Shown here: positions 26,003-34,488 of the stretch, piece after piece
How the letters are laid out: the number at the start of each line of letters is the position of its first letter
How positions within the stretch are numbered: position 1 is the stretch's first letter
The notes under the pieces: model-generated
Databases searched by the model: none
The model's input: only the letters and a program-made list of their open reading frames with translations
Told to the model about the DNA's origin: nothing
Position numbers and translations under genes: made by a program
DNA from: Hymenobacter puniceus
GTDB taxonomy: Bacteria; Bacteroidota; Bacteroidia; Cytophagales; Hymenobacteraceae
DNA: 64,000 nucleotides
Reading direction: 5' to 3'
Assembly: GCF_014333525.1 (NCBI RefSeq)
Contig: NZ_JACSCX010000004.1
Location: forward strand, 186,001 to 250,000

Positions 26003-27277
26003 ATGCCGCAGCTTCCCGACGTTGAAATCATGACCATTGGCGACGAGCTGCTTTACGGGCAGGTCATCGATACCAATTCGGCCTTCATGGGCCAGGAGCT
26101 CGCCAAAATCGGGCTGCGGGTCCGGCAGATTTCCAGCGTCTCCGACCGCGCCGACGAAATAGTGGCAGCCCTCGACCAGGCCCGGCAGCGCGCGCAGGTG
26201 GTGCTCATCACCGGCGGCCTCGGCCCTACCAAAGACGACCTCACCAAGCACGTACTGGCCCGCTACTTCGGCAGTGAGCTGGTGCTGCACGAGCCGACGC
26301 TAGCGCACGTAGAAGATATTTTTCGGCGCTTCAAACGGCCTATGCTGGACGTAAACCGCCAACAGGCCATGGTGCCGGCCAACTGCGAGGTAGTGTTCAA
26401 TGCCGTGGGCACCGCGCCCGGCATGTGGTTTGAAGACCAGGGCACCATATTCGTGAGCATGCCCGGCGTGCCGCACGAAATGAAGTACCTGATGACCGAA
26501 GGCGTGCTGCCGCGTCTGCAGCAGCAGTTTCAGGTGAAGCCTATCGAGCATATTGTGGTGCAGACCGTGGGCTTGGGCGAGTCGTTTCTGGCTGAGCAGA
26601 TTGCCGATTGGGAAGCCGCGCTGCCTGCTAACTTCAAGCTGGCCTACCTGCCTTACCTCGGCGGCGTGCGTTTACGCCTCACTGGCTCCGACGACGGCCA
26701 GCCTTACCTGCGTCAGCGCATGGAAGCTTTGCTGCCGGAGCTACGCGCCCGCCTCGGCGAGCATCTGTTTGCCGAAGGCGAAATCAAGCTAGAAGAAGCC
26801 GTGGGGCAGCTGCTGCTGGCGCGGGGCTTCACGCTGGGCACCGCCGAAAGCTGCACGGGCGGCTTGCTGGCCCACAAACTCACGAGCATTCCGGGCAGCT
26901 CGGCATACTTCCGGGGCAGCATCGTGGCGTACCACAACGACATCAAAATACGGGAGCTGGGCGTGCTACCCGCCACACTGGCGGCCTTCGGGGCCGTGAG
27001 TGAGGAAACCGTGCGCGAAATGGCCGAAGGGGCCCGCATCCGTCTCGGCACCGACGTGGCGCTGGCCACCAGTGGCATTGCCGGCCCCGATGGCGGCACG
27101 CCTGACAAGCCTGTGGGTACCATTTGCATTGCGTACGCCGATGCGCGCGGGACGGTCAGCCGCAAGTTCACCTTCAACCGGGGCCGGCAGCTGAATGTGG
27201 AGTATACCGTGACCATGGCCCTGAATCTGCTGCGCCAAAACCTACCCGCCGCCGAGCAAGTCGCTACAAGTCTGTAG
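26003..27277 (+). CDS. cinA: CinA-family protein (competence/damage-inducible; NMN deamidase domain)
   Basis: 424 residues, full length for two-domain CinA. The N-terminal MoCF/MogA-like domain has IMTIGDELLYGQVIDTN and the glycine motif LITGGLGPTKDDLT; the C-terminal PncC domain has GTAESCTGGLLAHKLTSIPG and ATSGIAGPDGG. The protein hydrolyses ADP-ribose and/or deamidates nicotinamide mononucleotide in NAD recycling; the link to competence is historical. A cytoplasmic enzyme, transcribed on its own or with the downstream E2 gene, which has its own -7 element. Confidence 0.95.
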   Translation: MPQLPDVEIMTIGDELLYGQVIDTNSAFMGQELAKIGLRVRQISSVSDRADEIVAALDQARQRAQVVLITGGLGPTKDDLTKHVLARYFGSELVLHEPTLAHVEDIFRRFKRPMLDVNRQQAMVPANCEVVFNAVGTAPGMWFEDQGTIFVSMPGVPHEMKYLMTEGVLPRLQQQFQVKPIEHIVVQTVGLGESFLAEQIADWEAALPANFKLAYLPYLGGVRLRLTGSDDGQPYLRQRMEALLPELRARLGEHLFAEGEIKLEEAVGQLLLARGFTLGTAESCTGGLLAHKLTSIPGSSAYFRGSIVAYHNDIKIRELGVLPATLAAFGAVSEETVREMAEGARIRLGTDVALATSGIAGPDGGTPDKPVGTICIAYADARGTVSRKFTFNRGRQLNVEYTVTMALNLLRQNLPAAEQVATSL

Positions 27278-27316
27278 CAGCTGGCCGGCGGCGTGCGGGG
27301 CTTGCCGGTTTTCGGC

Positions 27317-27324
27317 TACCTTTG
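27317..27324 (+). promoter_or_regulatory. Bacteroidota -7 element of the E2 gene
   Basis: TACCTTTG, a perfect TAnnTTTG, 45 bp before the ATG at 27370. Confidence 0.65.
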
Positions 27325-27369
27325 GGGCCTAACCTCCCCACCCAATACCTCAACCCCTACCCCAAGCGC

Positions 27370-28776
27370 ATGGCACGAGTGGAAATGACGATGCCCAAGA
27401 TGGGCGAATCCATCATGGAAGGCACCGTCCTGAAGTGGCTCAAACAAGTCGGCGACACTATTGAGCAGGACGAATCGGTGCTCGAAGTGGCCACCGACAA
27501 AGTAGATACCGAAGTGCCGGCCATCCACGCTGGCGTGCTGCAGGAAATTCTGGTGCAGGAAGGCCAGGTGGTAGCCGTGGGCGCGCCCATTGCCATTGTA
27601 GAAACCGACGCCGCCAGCGCCGGCGCGTCTGCTGCCCCCACTGCCACGCCTGCCGCCGCGCCATCCGACAACGGTGCCGCCGAAAAGCCCGCCGTGCCGT
27701 ACCTGCCCGAAGCCGGCGACCCGCAGGCCAATCCCGCCCAGACCGTAACGCCTGCCCAACCCCAGGCTGGTCGCTTCTACTCGCCGCTGGTGCTCAGCAT
27801 CGCCCGCGAAGAAGGCATTTCGATGGCCGACCTGGAGTATCTGCCCGGCACCGGTAGTGAAGGCCGCGTCACCAAAAAAGACATTCTCGATTACGTAGCC
27901 GGCGGCAAAAAGCCACTCGGTCAGGCTGCCACTGCTCCCGCTCCTGCTACCCAGCCAGTTGCCGCTGCTCCGGCAGCTGCACCAGCCCCGGTGGCGCAGC
28001 CAGCCGCGGCTGCTCCTCAGGCGGCCACGGCTGCTACTATGGCCAAAGCCGTACCGTCTATCAGTGGCGGGCAAGAGTTGCTGGAAATGGACCGTATGCG
28101 CAAGATGATTGCGCAGCGCATGGTGGATTCCAAGCGGATTTCGCCCCACGTCACCTCCTTCGTGGAAGCCGACGTGACGGACATCGTGAACTGGCGCAAC
28201 AAGCACAAGGACGCTTACAAGAAGCGCGAAGGCGAAAACCTCACCTTCACGCCCATCTTCATTCAGGCCATTGCCCGTGCCATCCAGGACTTCCCGATGA
28301 TCAACGTCTCCATCGACGGCGACTACATCATTAAGAAGCGCGACATCAACGTGGGTGTAGCCGTGGCGCTGCCGTCCGGCAACCTGATTGTGCCCGTGAT
28401 TCATAACGCCGACCAGCTGAACCTGAACGGCCTCAGCAAGAAGGTGAACGACTTGGCCAACCGCGCCCGCGCCAATAAGCTCAAGCCCGAGGATCTGGAA
28501 GGCGGCACCTACACCGTATCCAACGTGGGTTCGTTCGGCAACGTGATGGGCACGCCCATCATCATGCAGCCGCAGGTGGCCATCATGGCCGTGGGCGCCA
28601 TCAAGAAGAAGCCAGCTGTCATTGAAACGCCGCAGGGCGACCTGATCGGCATCCGCCACTTCATGTTCCTGAGCCACAGCTATGACCACCGCGTGGTCGA
28701 CGGTTCGCTTGGTGGCATGTTTGTGCGCAAAGTGGCTGACTACCTCGAGCAGTTCGACCCTAATACGGCCATTTAA
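27370..28776 (+). CDS. 2-oxoacid dehydrogenase E2 component (lipoyl acyltransferase)
   Basis: 468 residues. One N-terminal lipoyl domain with the lipoylated lysine K44 (EVATDKVDTEV), an Ala/Pro linker, an E1/E3-binding domain (FYSPLVLSIAREEGISMADL ... EGRVTKKDILDYV), a second Ala/Pro/Gln linker, and the catalytic domain with SHSYDHRVVDGSLGG (His and Asp of the acyl transfer site). ATG at 27370 gives the canonical start MARVEMTMPKMGES; a much longer frame upstream is an artefact overlapping cinA. The E1 partner is probably the fused E1 at the right end of the window, about 34 kb away. Branched-chain versus pyruvate/2-oxoglutarate specificity cannot be decided here; single-lipoyl E2s with a fused E1 in Bacteroidota are usually called branched-chain type. 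Confidence 0.93.
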   Translation: MARVEMTMPKMGESIMEGTVLKWLKQVGDTIEQDESVLEVATDKVDTEVPAIHAGVLQEILVQEGQVVAVGAPIAIVETDAASAGASAAPTATPAAAPSDNGAAEKPAVPYLPEAGDPQANPAQTVTPAQPQAGRFYSPLVLSIAREEGISMADLEYLPGTGSEGRVTKKDILDYVAGGKKPLGQAATAPAPATQPVAAAPAAAPAPVAQPAAAAPQAATAATMAKAVPSISGGQELLEMDRMRKMIAQRMVDSKRISPHVTSFVEADVTDIVNWRNKHKDAYKKREGENLTFTPIFIQAIARAIQDFPMINVSIDGDYIIKKRDINVGVAVALPSGNLIVPVIHNADQLNLNGLSKKVNDLANRARANKLKPEDLEGGTYTVSNVGSFGNVMGTPIIMQPQVAIMAVGAIKKKPAVIETPQGDLIGIRHFMFLSHSYDHRVVDGSLGGMFVRKVADYLEQFDPNTAI

Positions 28777-28872
28777 TCAGTTGCCTGGCTCTAAATAACT
28801 GGCTGGTTGCGTCACCGGATTCTGGTAGCGCAATCAGCCATTTGTTTAAGTGGCCGGCTAGCCATTCAACCC

Positions 28873-29079
28873 ATGAATAAAGTCCTGACCATTGCCGCGC
28901 TGGTTATTGCGCTGGCTACCATTGGTTTTCTTTACCAGACACTTAGCAAAACCGAAGAAGCCCTCAAACGCGCCGAGCAACGCTTCACTGACTGTGAGCA
29001 GGTGAACTTCCAGCTCCAGAACCAGCTTACGGCCGCCACCCGCGGCGGCGCTGTGCCCGACAGCCTGAAAGTGCGTTAA
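28873..29079 (+). CDS. Small single-pass membrane protein with coiled coil
   Basis: 68 residues from ATG at 28873. One N-terminal transmembrane segment (VLTIAALVIALATIGFLYQT) followed by a short heptad-like helix (KTEEALKRAEQRFTDCEQVN). No recognised family. It may be co-transcribed with the E2 gene, and a strong terminator follows 20 bp after its stop. Confidence 0.65.
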   Translation: MNKVLTIAALVIALATIGFLYQTLSKTEEALKRAEQRFTDCEQVNFQLQNQLTAATRGGAVPDSLKVR

Positions 29080-29098
29080 CCATACTGATTTTTAAATT

Positions 29099-29136
29099 AA
29101 AAAGCCCCGCCGTGCAGTTGCACAGCGGGGCTTTTT
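29099..29136. terminator. Bidirectional intrinsic terminator
   Basis: aaaaagccccgc / gcggggcttttt with inner gtgca/tgcac pairing and one mismatch, between the small membrane protein and the convergent S9 peptidase. Confidence 0.9.
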
Positions 29137-29149
29137 GTTTGGACGACTA

Positions 29150-29226
29150 TCATTTCGACCGTAAGGAGGAATCTGGGTTTATCTGTTCAATGATTTCACC
29201 CAGATTCCTCCCTTCGGTCGGCATGA
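29150..29226. repeat. CGACCGAAGGGAGGAATCTGGG-type inverted repeat
   Basis: The arms 29150-29178 and 29198-29226 match at 25 of 29 positions. This is the widespread kind of intergenic repeat that reads like 'gtcat...cgaaggaggaatct'; related arms occur near 10661, 42938, 51430 and 58481. It ends 7 bp before the peptidase stop codon. Confidence 0.85.
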
Positions 29227-29232
29227 CAGCTA

Positions 29233-31353
29233 TTATGCTTTCACTCCCAACAACAGCAGCATGAAGGCAAACTGCCGGGCCGTGTCGTGGATGGACTTGA
29301 AGCGGCCGGAGGCGCCGCCGTGGCCGGCGGCCATGTCGGTGTGGAGCAGCAGCAGATTCTGGTCGGTTTTCAGGGTGCGCATCTTGGCTACCCACTTGGC
29401 CGGCTCGAAGTACTGCACCTGGGAGTCATGCAGGCCGGTGGTCACGAGCATGTTGGGGTAGGCCTGGGCTTTCACCTGGTCGTAGGGCGAGTACGAGAGC
29501 ATGTAGTCGTAGAACTCCTTCTGGTTGGGGTTGCCCCACTCGTCGTACTCGCCGGTGGTGAGCGGGATGCTTTCGTCGAGCATAGTGGTCACCACGTCCA
29601 CGAAGGGCACGGCCGCCACCACGCCTTTGTAGTACTCGGGGTGGTTGTTCACCACCGCGCCCATCAGCAGGCCGCCGGCCGAGCCACCCATGGCAAACAG
29701 CTTATCAGCGGAGGTGAACTTCTGATCGATGAGGAATTTGGAGCAGTCGGTGAAGTCGGTGAAGGTGTTTTTCTTCTTAAGTTTCTTGCCGTTCTCGTAC
29801 CACTGCCGGCCCATTTCCTGCCCGCCCCGGATATGGCAAATCACGTAGGCGAAGCCCCGATCCAGCAAGCTCAGGCGGGCGGCGCTGAAGGTGGCATCCA
29901 TGGAGTAGCCATAGGAGCCGTAGGCGTACTGCAGCAGCGGGGCCGAGCCGTCCTTTTTGAAGCCCTTCCTGTACACGATGGACATCGGGATTTTGGTGCC
30001 GTCGGTGGCGGTGGCGTACACCCGCTCGGTCACGTAGTCCTCCTTCTTGAAGCTCCCGAGCACGGTTTGCTCTTTCAGCAGCTTCTTGCTGCGGGCGTTC
30101 ATGTCGTAGTCGAAGGTGGAGTTGGGCGTGGTGAGCGAGGAGTAACCGTAGCGCAGCACGGGCGTATCAAACTCGGGGTTGATGCTGATGGCGGCAGTGT
30201 AAGTAGGCTCCCCGAAGTTGAGGTAGTGCTCCTGCTTGTCCTTCCACCGAATCACGCGCAGCTGCAGCAGGCCTTCCTTCCGCTCGCCCAGCACCAGATA
30301 GTCCTTGAACAGCTCCATGTTTTCCAGAAACACGTCGGAGCGGTGGGCAATAACCTCCTGCCAGGCCGTTTTGGCGGTGTTCTTCACCGGCGTTTTCAGC
30401 AGCCGGAAGTTGGGTGCCCCGGCGTTGGACAACACGTAGAAGTCGTTGCCGAAGTGCTCCACTTCGTACAGATGGTCGGCCTCGCGGGGCAAAAACACCT
30501 GCAGCGCCGCCGTAGGCTTCGCGGCCTCCACGTACCGCACCTCCGACGACATGGTGCTGCCGATGGTCAGGAACACGTACTGTCGCGACTTGGAGCGGTG
30601 CACCCCGATGCGGAAGGTGTTGTCCTTCTCTTCGTACACCAGCTGGTCTTTGGCGGGGTCGGTGCCCAGGATGTGGCGGTAGAGCTGATAGTCCAGTAGC
30701 GTGCTGGGGTCCTTGCGGGTGTAGAAGACGGTTTTGTTGTCGGCGGCCCACACGGCGTTGCCGCTGGTGTTCGGGATTTGTTCGGGGTAGAGCTGGCCGG
30801 TTTGCAGGTTGCGGAAGCGCAGCGTGTAGAGGCGGCGGCTCACCACATCCTCGGAGTAGGCCAGCACCTGGTTGTCGTCGCTCACCTCGAAGCCGCCAAT
30901 CTGGTAATAAGCCTTGCCCTTGCCCAGCTCGTTGGCATTAAGCAGAATTTCCTCCTTGGCGCTCAGGCTGCCCTTTTTGCGACAGTAAATCGGGTACTCG
31001 GCTCCGGCCTCGAAGCGCGTATAATAGTAGTATCCATTCTCCCGGTACGGCACCGACTCGTCCTGCTCCTTGATGCGGCCCTTGATTTCCAGGAACAGCT
31101 TTTCTTCCAGCCCTTTCACAGGAGCCATCTGCTGCTCGGTGTAGTCGTTTTCAGCATTCAGGTAGCTGATGACTTCTGGGTTTTCCCGCTCATTCAGCCA
31201 GTAGTAGTTGTCGAGGCGGGTGCCGAAGGGCGACTTGAGTTCTTTGGGCTTAACAGCCGCAACGGGAGGTTTGGGCATAGATGGCGAAGTTTGGGCGTAT
31301 GCCGCCGTAGTGAGGGCCAAAGCGCCGGCCACGGCGAGTAACAGGTGTTTCAT
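29233..31353 (-). CDS. S9A/B-type peptidase, oligopeptidase B-like
   Basis: 706 residues from ATG at 31353 (signal peptide MKHLLLAVAGALALTTAAYA, then QTSPS); an upstream TTG/ATG extension is rejected. An N-terminal seven-bladed propeller (about 60-430) gates a C-terminal alpha/beta-hydrolase with GGSAGGLLMGAVVN (nucleophile Ser), the Asp in GLHDSQVQYFEP and His in AGHGGASGRF. The family cleaves short peptides after basic residues (oligopeptidase B) or proline; sequence features such as GYSMDATFSAARLSLLDRGF fit oligopeptidase B. The signal peptide places it in the periplasm. Stand-alone gene. Confidence 0.93.
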   Translation of the reverse strand: MKHLLLAVAGALALTTAAYAQTSPSMPKPPVAAVKPKELKSPFGTRLDNYYWLNERENPEVISYLNAENDYTEQQMAPVKGLEEKLFLEIKGRIKEQDESVPYRENGYYYYTRFEAGAEYPIYCRKKGSLSAKEEILLNANELGKGKAYYQIGGFEVSDDNQVLAYSEDVVSRRLYTLRFRNLQTGQLYPEQIPNTSGNAVWAADNKTVFYTRKDPSTLLDYQLYRHILGTDPAKDQLVYEEKDNTFRIGVHRSKSRQYVFLTIGSTMSSEVRYVEAAKPTAALQVFLPREADHLYEVEHFGNDFYVLSNAGAPNFRLLKTPVKNTAKTAWQEVIAHRSDVFLENMELFKDYLVLGERKEGLLQLRVIRWKDKQEHYLNFGEPTYTAAISINPEFDTPVLRYGYSSLTTPNSTFDYDMNARSKKLLKEQTVLGSFKKEDYVTERVYATATDGTKIPMSIVYRKGFKKDGSAPLLQYAYGSYGYSMDATFSAARLSLLDRGFAYVICHIRGGQEMGRQWYENGKKLKKKNTFTDFTDCSKFLIDQKFTSADKLFAMGGSAGGLLMGAVVNNHPEYYKGVVAAVPFVDVVTTMLDESIPLTTGEYDEWGNPNQKEFYDYMLSYSPYDQVKAQAYPNMLVTTGLHDSQVQYFEPAKWVAKMRTLKTDQNLLLLHTDMAAGHGGASGRFKSIHDTARQFAFMLLLLGVKA

Positions 31354-31416
31354 ACGAGAGCAGGCTAAAGTAAGCAGACCAATATACAACCGCCGGCCAC
31401 AGGCGGTACTAACAAT

Positions 31417-31542
31417 GTGGTCCTACGAATTGCCAAAAGGGCTTCGTAGGACCACTAAACCCGTTGAACGAAGACGCCCGCAACGGAAGGCGCAATAGCA
31501 GTAGTGGTCCTACGAAACCCTTTGGGCAATTCGCAGGACCAC
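31417..31542. repeat. GTGGTCCTACGAA quadruple palindrome
   Basis: Two 39-bp arms (31417-31455 and 31504-31542) are inverse copies with 3 mismatches, and each arm is itself bounded by an inverted 13-bp unit (gtggtcctacgaa ... ttcgtaggaccac). The unit therefore occurs four times in alternating orientation. It ends 7 bp before the stop of the TonB-dependent receptor gene. Confidence 0.93.
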
Positions 31543-31549
31543 ACCGTTC

Positions 31550-34117
31550 TTAAGGCCGGCCGCCGCTGGGGCCCTGCGTGGGCGTAGCGCCGGCGCCGTT
31601 ACCACCGTCGCCGCCGTCTTTCAGGTCGTCGTTGTTGACGGAGCGCTTACGCTTGGGCTGGGCCATGCTCAGCTTGCCGATGCGGTAGCTCAGGTTCATG
31701 CGGAAGCCCAGGCGGCGCAGGTCGTTGACGCTGTTCTGCTCCAGCGTGTAGGAGCTGATTTCGTTGCGAATTTTAATGCGGGGGTTGAAAAAGTTGTCGG
31801 CCCCGAAACCGATGCTGCCCTTTTTCTCGGCGAAGTCCTTTTTCACCCCGAGGCTATACACCCCGAAACCGCCCTGGAAGCCTTGCAGCTGCACCTGCCG
31901 CCCACGGTAGAAGCTGAAAGCCTGCAGCCCCCACCCTTTCGTGAAGTTGTAAGTGCCGCCCAGTCGGCCACTGATAACGAAGCCTTCGTTGCGGGCCGCG
32001 AAAAACCTGTTGCTTTGGTTGTTGTCGAGCACCGCGTAGTAGAAGTCGGTGCCGCCGTTCAGCGTGAGCTTGTTGTTGAGGTTGACGTTGGCGAAGATGC
32101 TGCCGCCGTAGGCATTTTCCTGCCCGATATTCTCGTAGTTGGTGGTGATGGTATCCCCGCTGGGCGTACGCACCGGCTGGATGGAGCCGGTGGTATTGCG
32201 CACAAAGGCCGAGAATGTAAGCGAGGTTTGCTTGATGAACGTGCTGTAGCCCAGCTCATAGTTGTTGGTTTTTTCGGGGTCCAGCAGCGGGTTGCCCTGG
32301 CTCACGTTGAGCGGGTTGGCCGCCTGCCGGTTGGGGTTGAGAAACTGTAGCGACGGCCGCTGGATCCGGCGGTTGTAAGCAGCCTTGAGCGTGTTGCCGC
32401 TGGCCAGCTTGCGCGACAGGTTCACGCTGGGAACCAGCACGCCATACGACGGAATGTTGGGCGCCTCGGCCGTGCGGAAGTCGGCGTTGATGGTGGTGTA
32501 TTCGTAGCGGGCACCCGCCTTGAGCGTGTAGTTTTTCAGGAATCCCAGCGTGTACGAGGTATAGGCGGCGGCTACGTTCTGGTTGTACGTAAACTCATTG
32601 GAGTTGCCCACCCGGTCGTCGCGCTGGCCGTTGCGCAACGACTGGTAGTCGCTGTTCACTTCGCGCATGATGTCTTTAGCGCCAAATTCTAGGAGCTGGG
32701 TTTTGCTGAGCGGCGTCTGGTAATCGGCCTGCAGTGTCACCTCCTGGTTGTAGCTGTCGTTTTCGTTGAGCAGCTGGTCGCCGGCGCTCAGGCCCTCCAG
32801 CACATCGTTGCTGAAGTCGTTTGTGCGGTTGTTGCGGCTGTACTGGCCCAGCACGCTGAATTCGCGCTGCGGCGTCTCGAAGGTGCGGGTGTAGTTGAGA
32901 GTGGCGTCCAGCGTGTTGGAGCGGTCCAGCACACGCGTGTCGCGCCGGTCGATGATAGGCTGGCTGAGGTCGGGCCGCACGGTGTTGCGCAGCAGGCCGT
33001 CCTGGTAGTTGTTGCCGTTGCGCACGCCCAACTGCACCGAGGCCGAGAGGAAGTTGTACTTGTTGATATCGTAGTCCCAGCCCAGCGAGTAGCGGCCAAA
33101 CAGGTTTTCCTGGCGCGTATCAGCTTCCTGGGTGGTGGTGCCGGTGAGCGGGCGCGCGTCGGTGAGGGCGTAGGTGCGCTGCACATTGCGGAAGCTGCCG
33201 GGCGTGTTGTACTGGCCGCGGCCGCCGCCACCCAGCGAGAAGCCCATCTTACCCACCCGGTACGAGGCGTTCAGGCCCAGGTCAGAGCTGCGCAACCCGA
33301 TGCTGCTGCGCAAATCCAGCGTGAAGCCCTGCAGGTTGTTTTGCTTGGTTACGATGTTGATAATGCCGCCCGACCCTTCGGCGTCGTACTTGGCCGAGGG
33401 TGAGGTAATCACCTCCACGGTCTTGATCTGGTCGGCTGGAATCTGCTTCAGCGCGTCGGCAATGCTGTTGGCCGAGATGGTGCTGGGGCGGTTGTTGATC
33501 AGCACCCGGATGTTCTGGCTGCCGCGCAGACTTACATTGCCATCAAGGTCGACGGAGAGGCTGGGCACGCGCTTGAGCACGTCGGTGGCGTCGCCGCCGC
33601 GGGTGGTTTCGTCCTTTTCGGCGTTATATACGGTGCGGTCCACCTTCTCCTCCACCAGGCTGCGCTGGCCTTCCACCACCACTTCGCCCAGCTTCTGCGC
33701 CGCCGATTCCAGCGTGATGGCGCCCAAAGCCACGGTATTACCGTCTTCGGTAATCACCACGCCGGTGCGCTCCACGTTTTTGTAGCCGATAAAGCTGACC
33801 TGCACAGTGTAGGTGCCCGCCGCCACGCGCGGAATCGAGAACTTGCCGTTGTCGTCGGCCGAGGAGCCATCCACGGCCTTACCAGCAGGGTTGAGCATCA
33901 CCACCGTAGCATAGGGTACAGGCTGTTTGGTGGCCGCATCCGTCACGGTGCCCGTCACGCGGCCGGTGCCCTGGGCAGCAGGAGTTCCTGGCTGGCCAGC
34001 AGTGGCCGGACGAGTAGCACCCGGTGGGCGGCCACCCGCCGGGGCGGCCTGGGGCATTTGCGCCCACGCCAATTGGCCGGCGCTGGTGAAAGCCAGGAGG
34101 AGAAAAGTTTTTTTCAT
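31550..34117 (-). CDS. TonB-dependent outer membrane receptor with carboxypeptidase-like domain
   Basis: 855 residues from ATG at 34117 (signal peptide MKKTFLLLAFTSAGQLAWA). After a Pro/Gly/Thr-rich stretch comes a CarboxypepD_reg-like domain (GRVTGTVTDAATKQPVPYAT), a plug domain (LKRVPSLSVDLDGNVSLRGS, NNRPSTISANSIADALKQIP) and a beta-barrel of the OMP_b-brl_3 type, without close similarity to SusC. The C-terminus continues past the barrel as a soluble Gly/Asp-rich tail (from MAQPKRKRSVNNDDLKDGGD), so the usual terminal Phe is missing, which is common for this subfamily. Ligand unknown; no SusD partner. An upstream extension lacking a signal peptide was rejected. Confidence 0.9.
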   Translation of the reverse strand: MKKTFLLLAFTSAGQLAWAQMPQAAPAGGRPPGATRPATAGQPGTPAAQGTGRVTGTVTDAATKQPVPYATVVMLNPAGKAVDGSSADDNGKFSIPRVAAGTYTVQVSFIGYKNVERTGVVITEDGNTVALGAITLESAAQKLGEVVVEGQRSLVEEKVDRTVYNAEKDETTRGGDATDVLKRVPSLSVDLDGNVSLRGSQNIRVLINNRPSTISANSIADALKQIPADQIKTVEVITSPSAKYDAEGSGGIINIVTKQNNLQGFTLDLRSSIGLRSSDLGLNASYRVGKMGFSLGGGGRGQYNTPGSFRNVQRTYALTDARPLTGTTTQEADTRQENLFGRYSLGWDYDINKYNFLSASVQLGVRNGNNYQDGLLRNTVRPDLSQPIIDRRDTRVLDRSNTLDATLNYTRTFETPQREFSVLGQYSRNNRTNDFSNDVLEGLSAGDQLLNENDSYNQEVTLQADYQTPLSKTQLLEFGAKDIMREVNSDYQSLRNGQRDDRVGNSNEFTYNQNVAAAYTSYTLGFLKNYTLKAGARYEYTTINADFRTAEAPNIPSYGVLVPSVNLSRKLASGNTLKAAYNRRIQRPSLQFLNPNRQAANPLNVSQGNPLLDPEKTNNYELGYSTFIKQTSLTFSAFVRNTTGSIQPVRTPSGDTITTNYENIGQENAYGGSIFANVNLNNKLTLNGGTDFYYAVLDNNQSNRFFAARNEGFVISGRLGGTYNFTKGWGLQAFSFYRGRQVQLQGFQGGFGVYSLGVKKDFAEKKGSIGFGADNFFNPRIKIRNEISSYTLEQNSVNDLRRLGFRMNLSYRIGKLSMAQPKRKRSVNNDDLKDGGDGGNGAGATPTQGPSGGRP

Positions 34118-34422
34118 GAATTCAGGCAGCGCGCCATGCTCCCGGCCTTTTGGCGCGGGGCAGACACAGGATATTTGTAGATAAAACAGGGTGCCCCTAC
34201 CGGGCAGCGTCTTCCAAACAAGGATGCGGCCCCAATGGCTGGCCGGAAGCCAACATACTTCCAGCGGCCCCACCGACACACGCAGCCACAGACACGCGTT
34301 TGCCGGCAAGGTTGGCGCGGAACGCAGATTTTTTGTAGTCCTCACGAAGTTGATGGCGCAGGTTGAAGCTCATGCTCCGTTTTGCTCTGGTCCGACAACT
34401 TCACCATCGGACCGGATACGAC
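34118..34422. other. Spacer upstream of the receptor gene
   Basis: About 300 bp that must include the receptor promoter (minus strand). A small hairpin (ggtccga / tcggacc, about 34389-34413) is visible. No gene recognised. Confidence 0.45.
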
Positions 34423-34462
34423 ATGCAAAAGGCCCCGACCAGCTAGCCGGAGCCTTTTGCAT
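34423..34462 (-). terminator. Intrinsic terminator of valS
   Basis: atgcaaaaggc / gccttttgcat arms with an imperfect inner stem, 26 bp after the valS stop. Confidence 0.75.
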
Positions 34463-34488
34463 ATGTGAAATACGAGCCGAAAACTGTG

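Noticed and set aside
27316..28689. Minus-strand open frame (457 codons) opposite the E2 gene
   Set aside because: Shadow; the plus strand carries lipoyl, E1/E3-binding and catalytic domains.
29287..30699. Plus-strand open frame (470 codons) opposite the S9 peptidase
   Set aside because: Shadow of the peptidase gene; composition (Val, Gly, His, Leu) is typical of antisense frames in GC-rich DNA.
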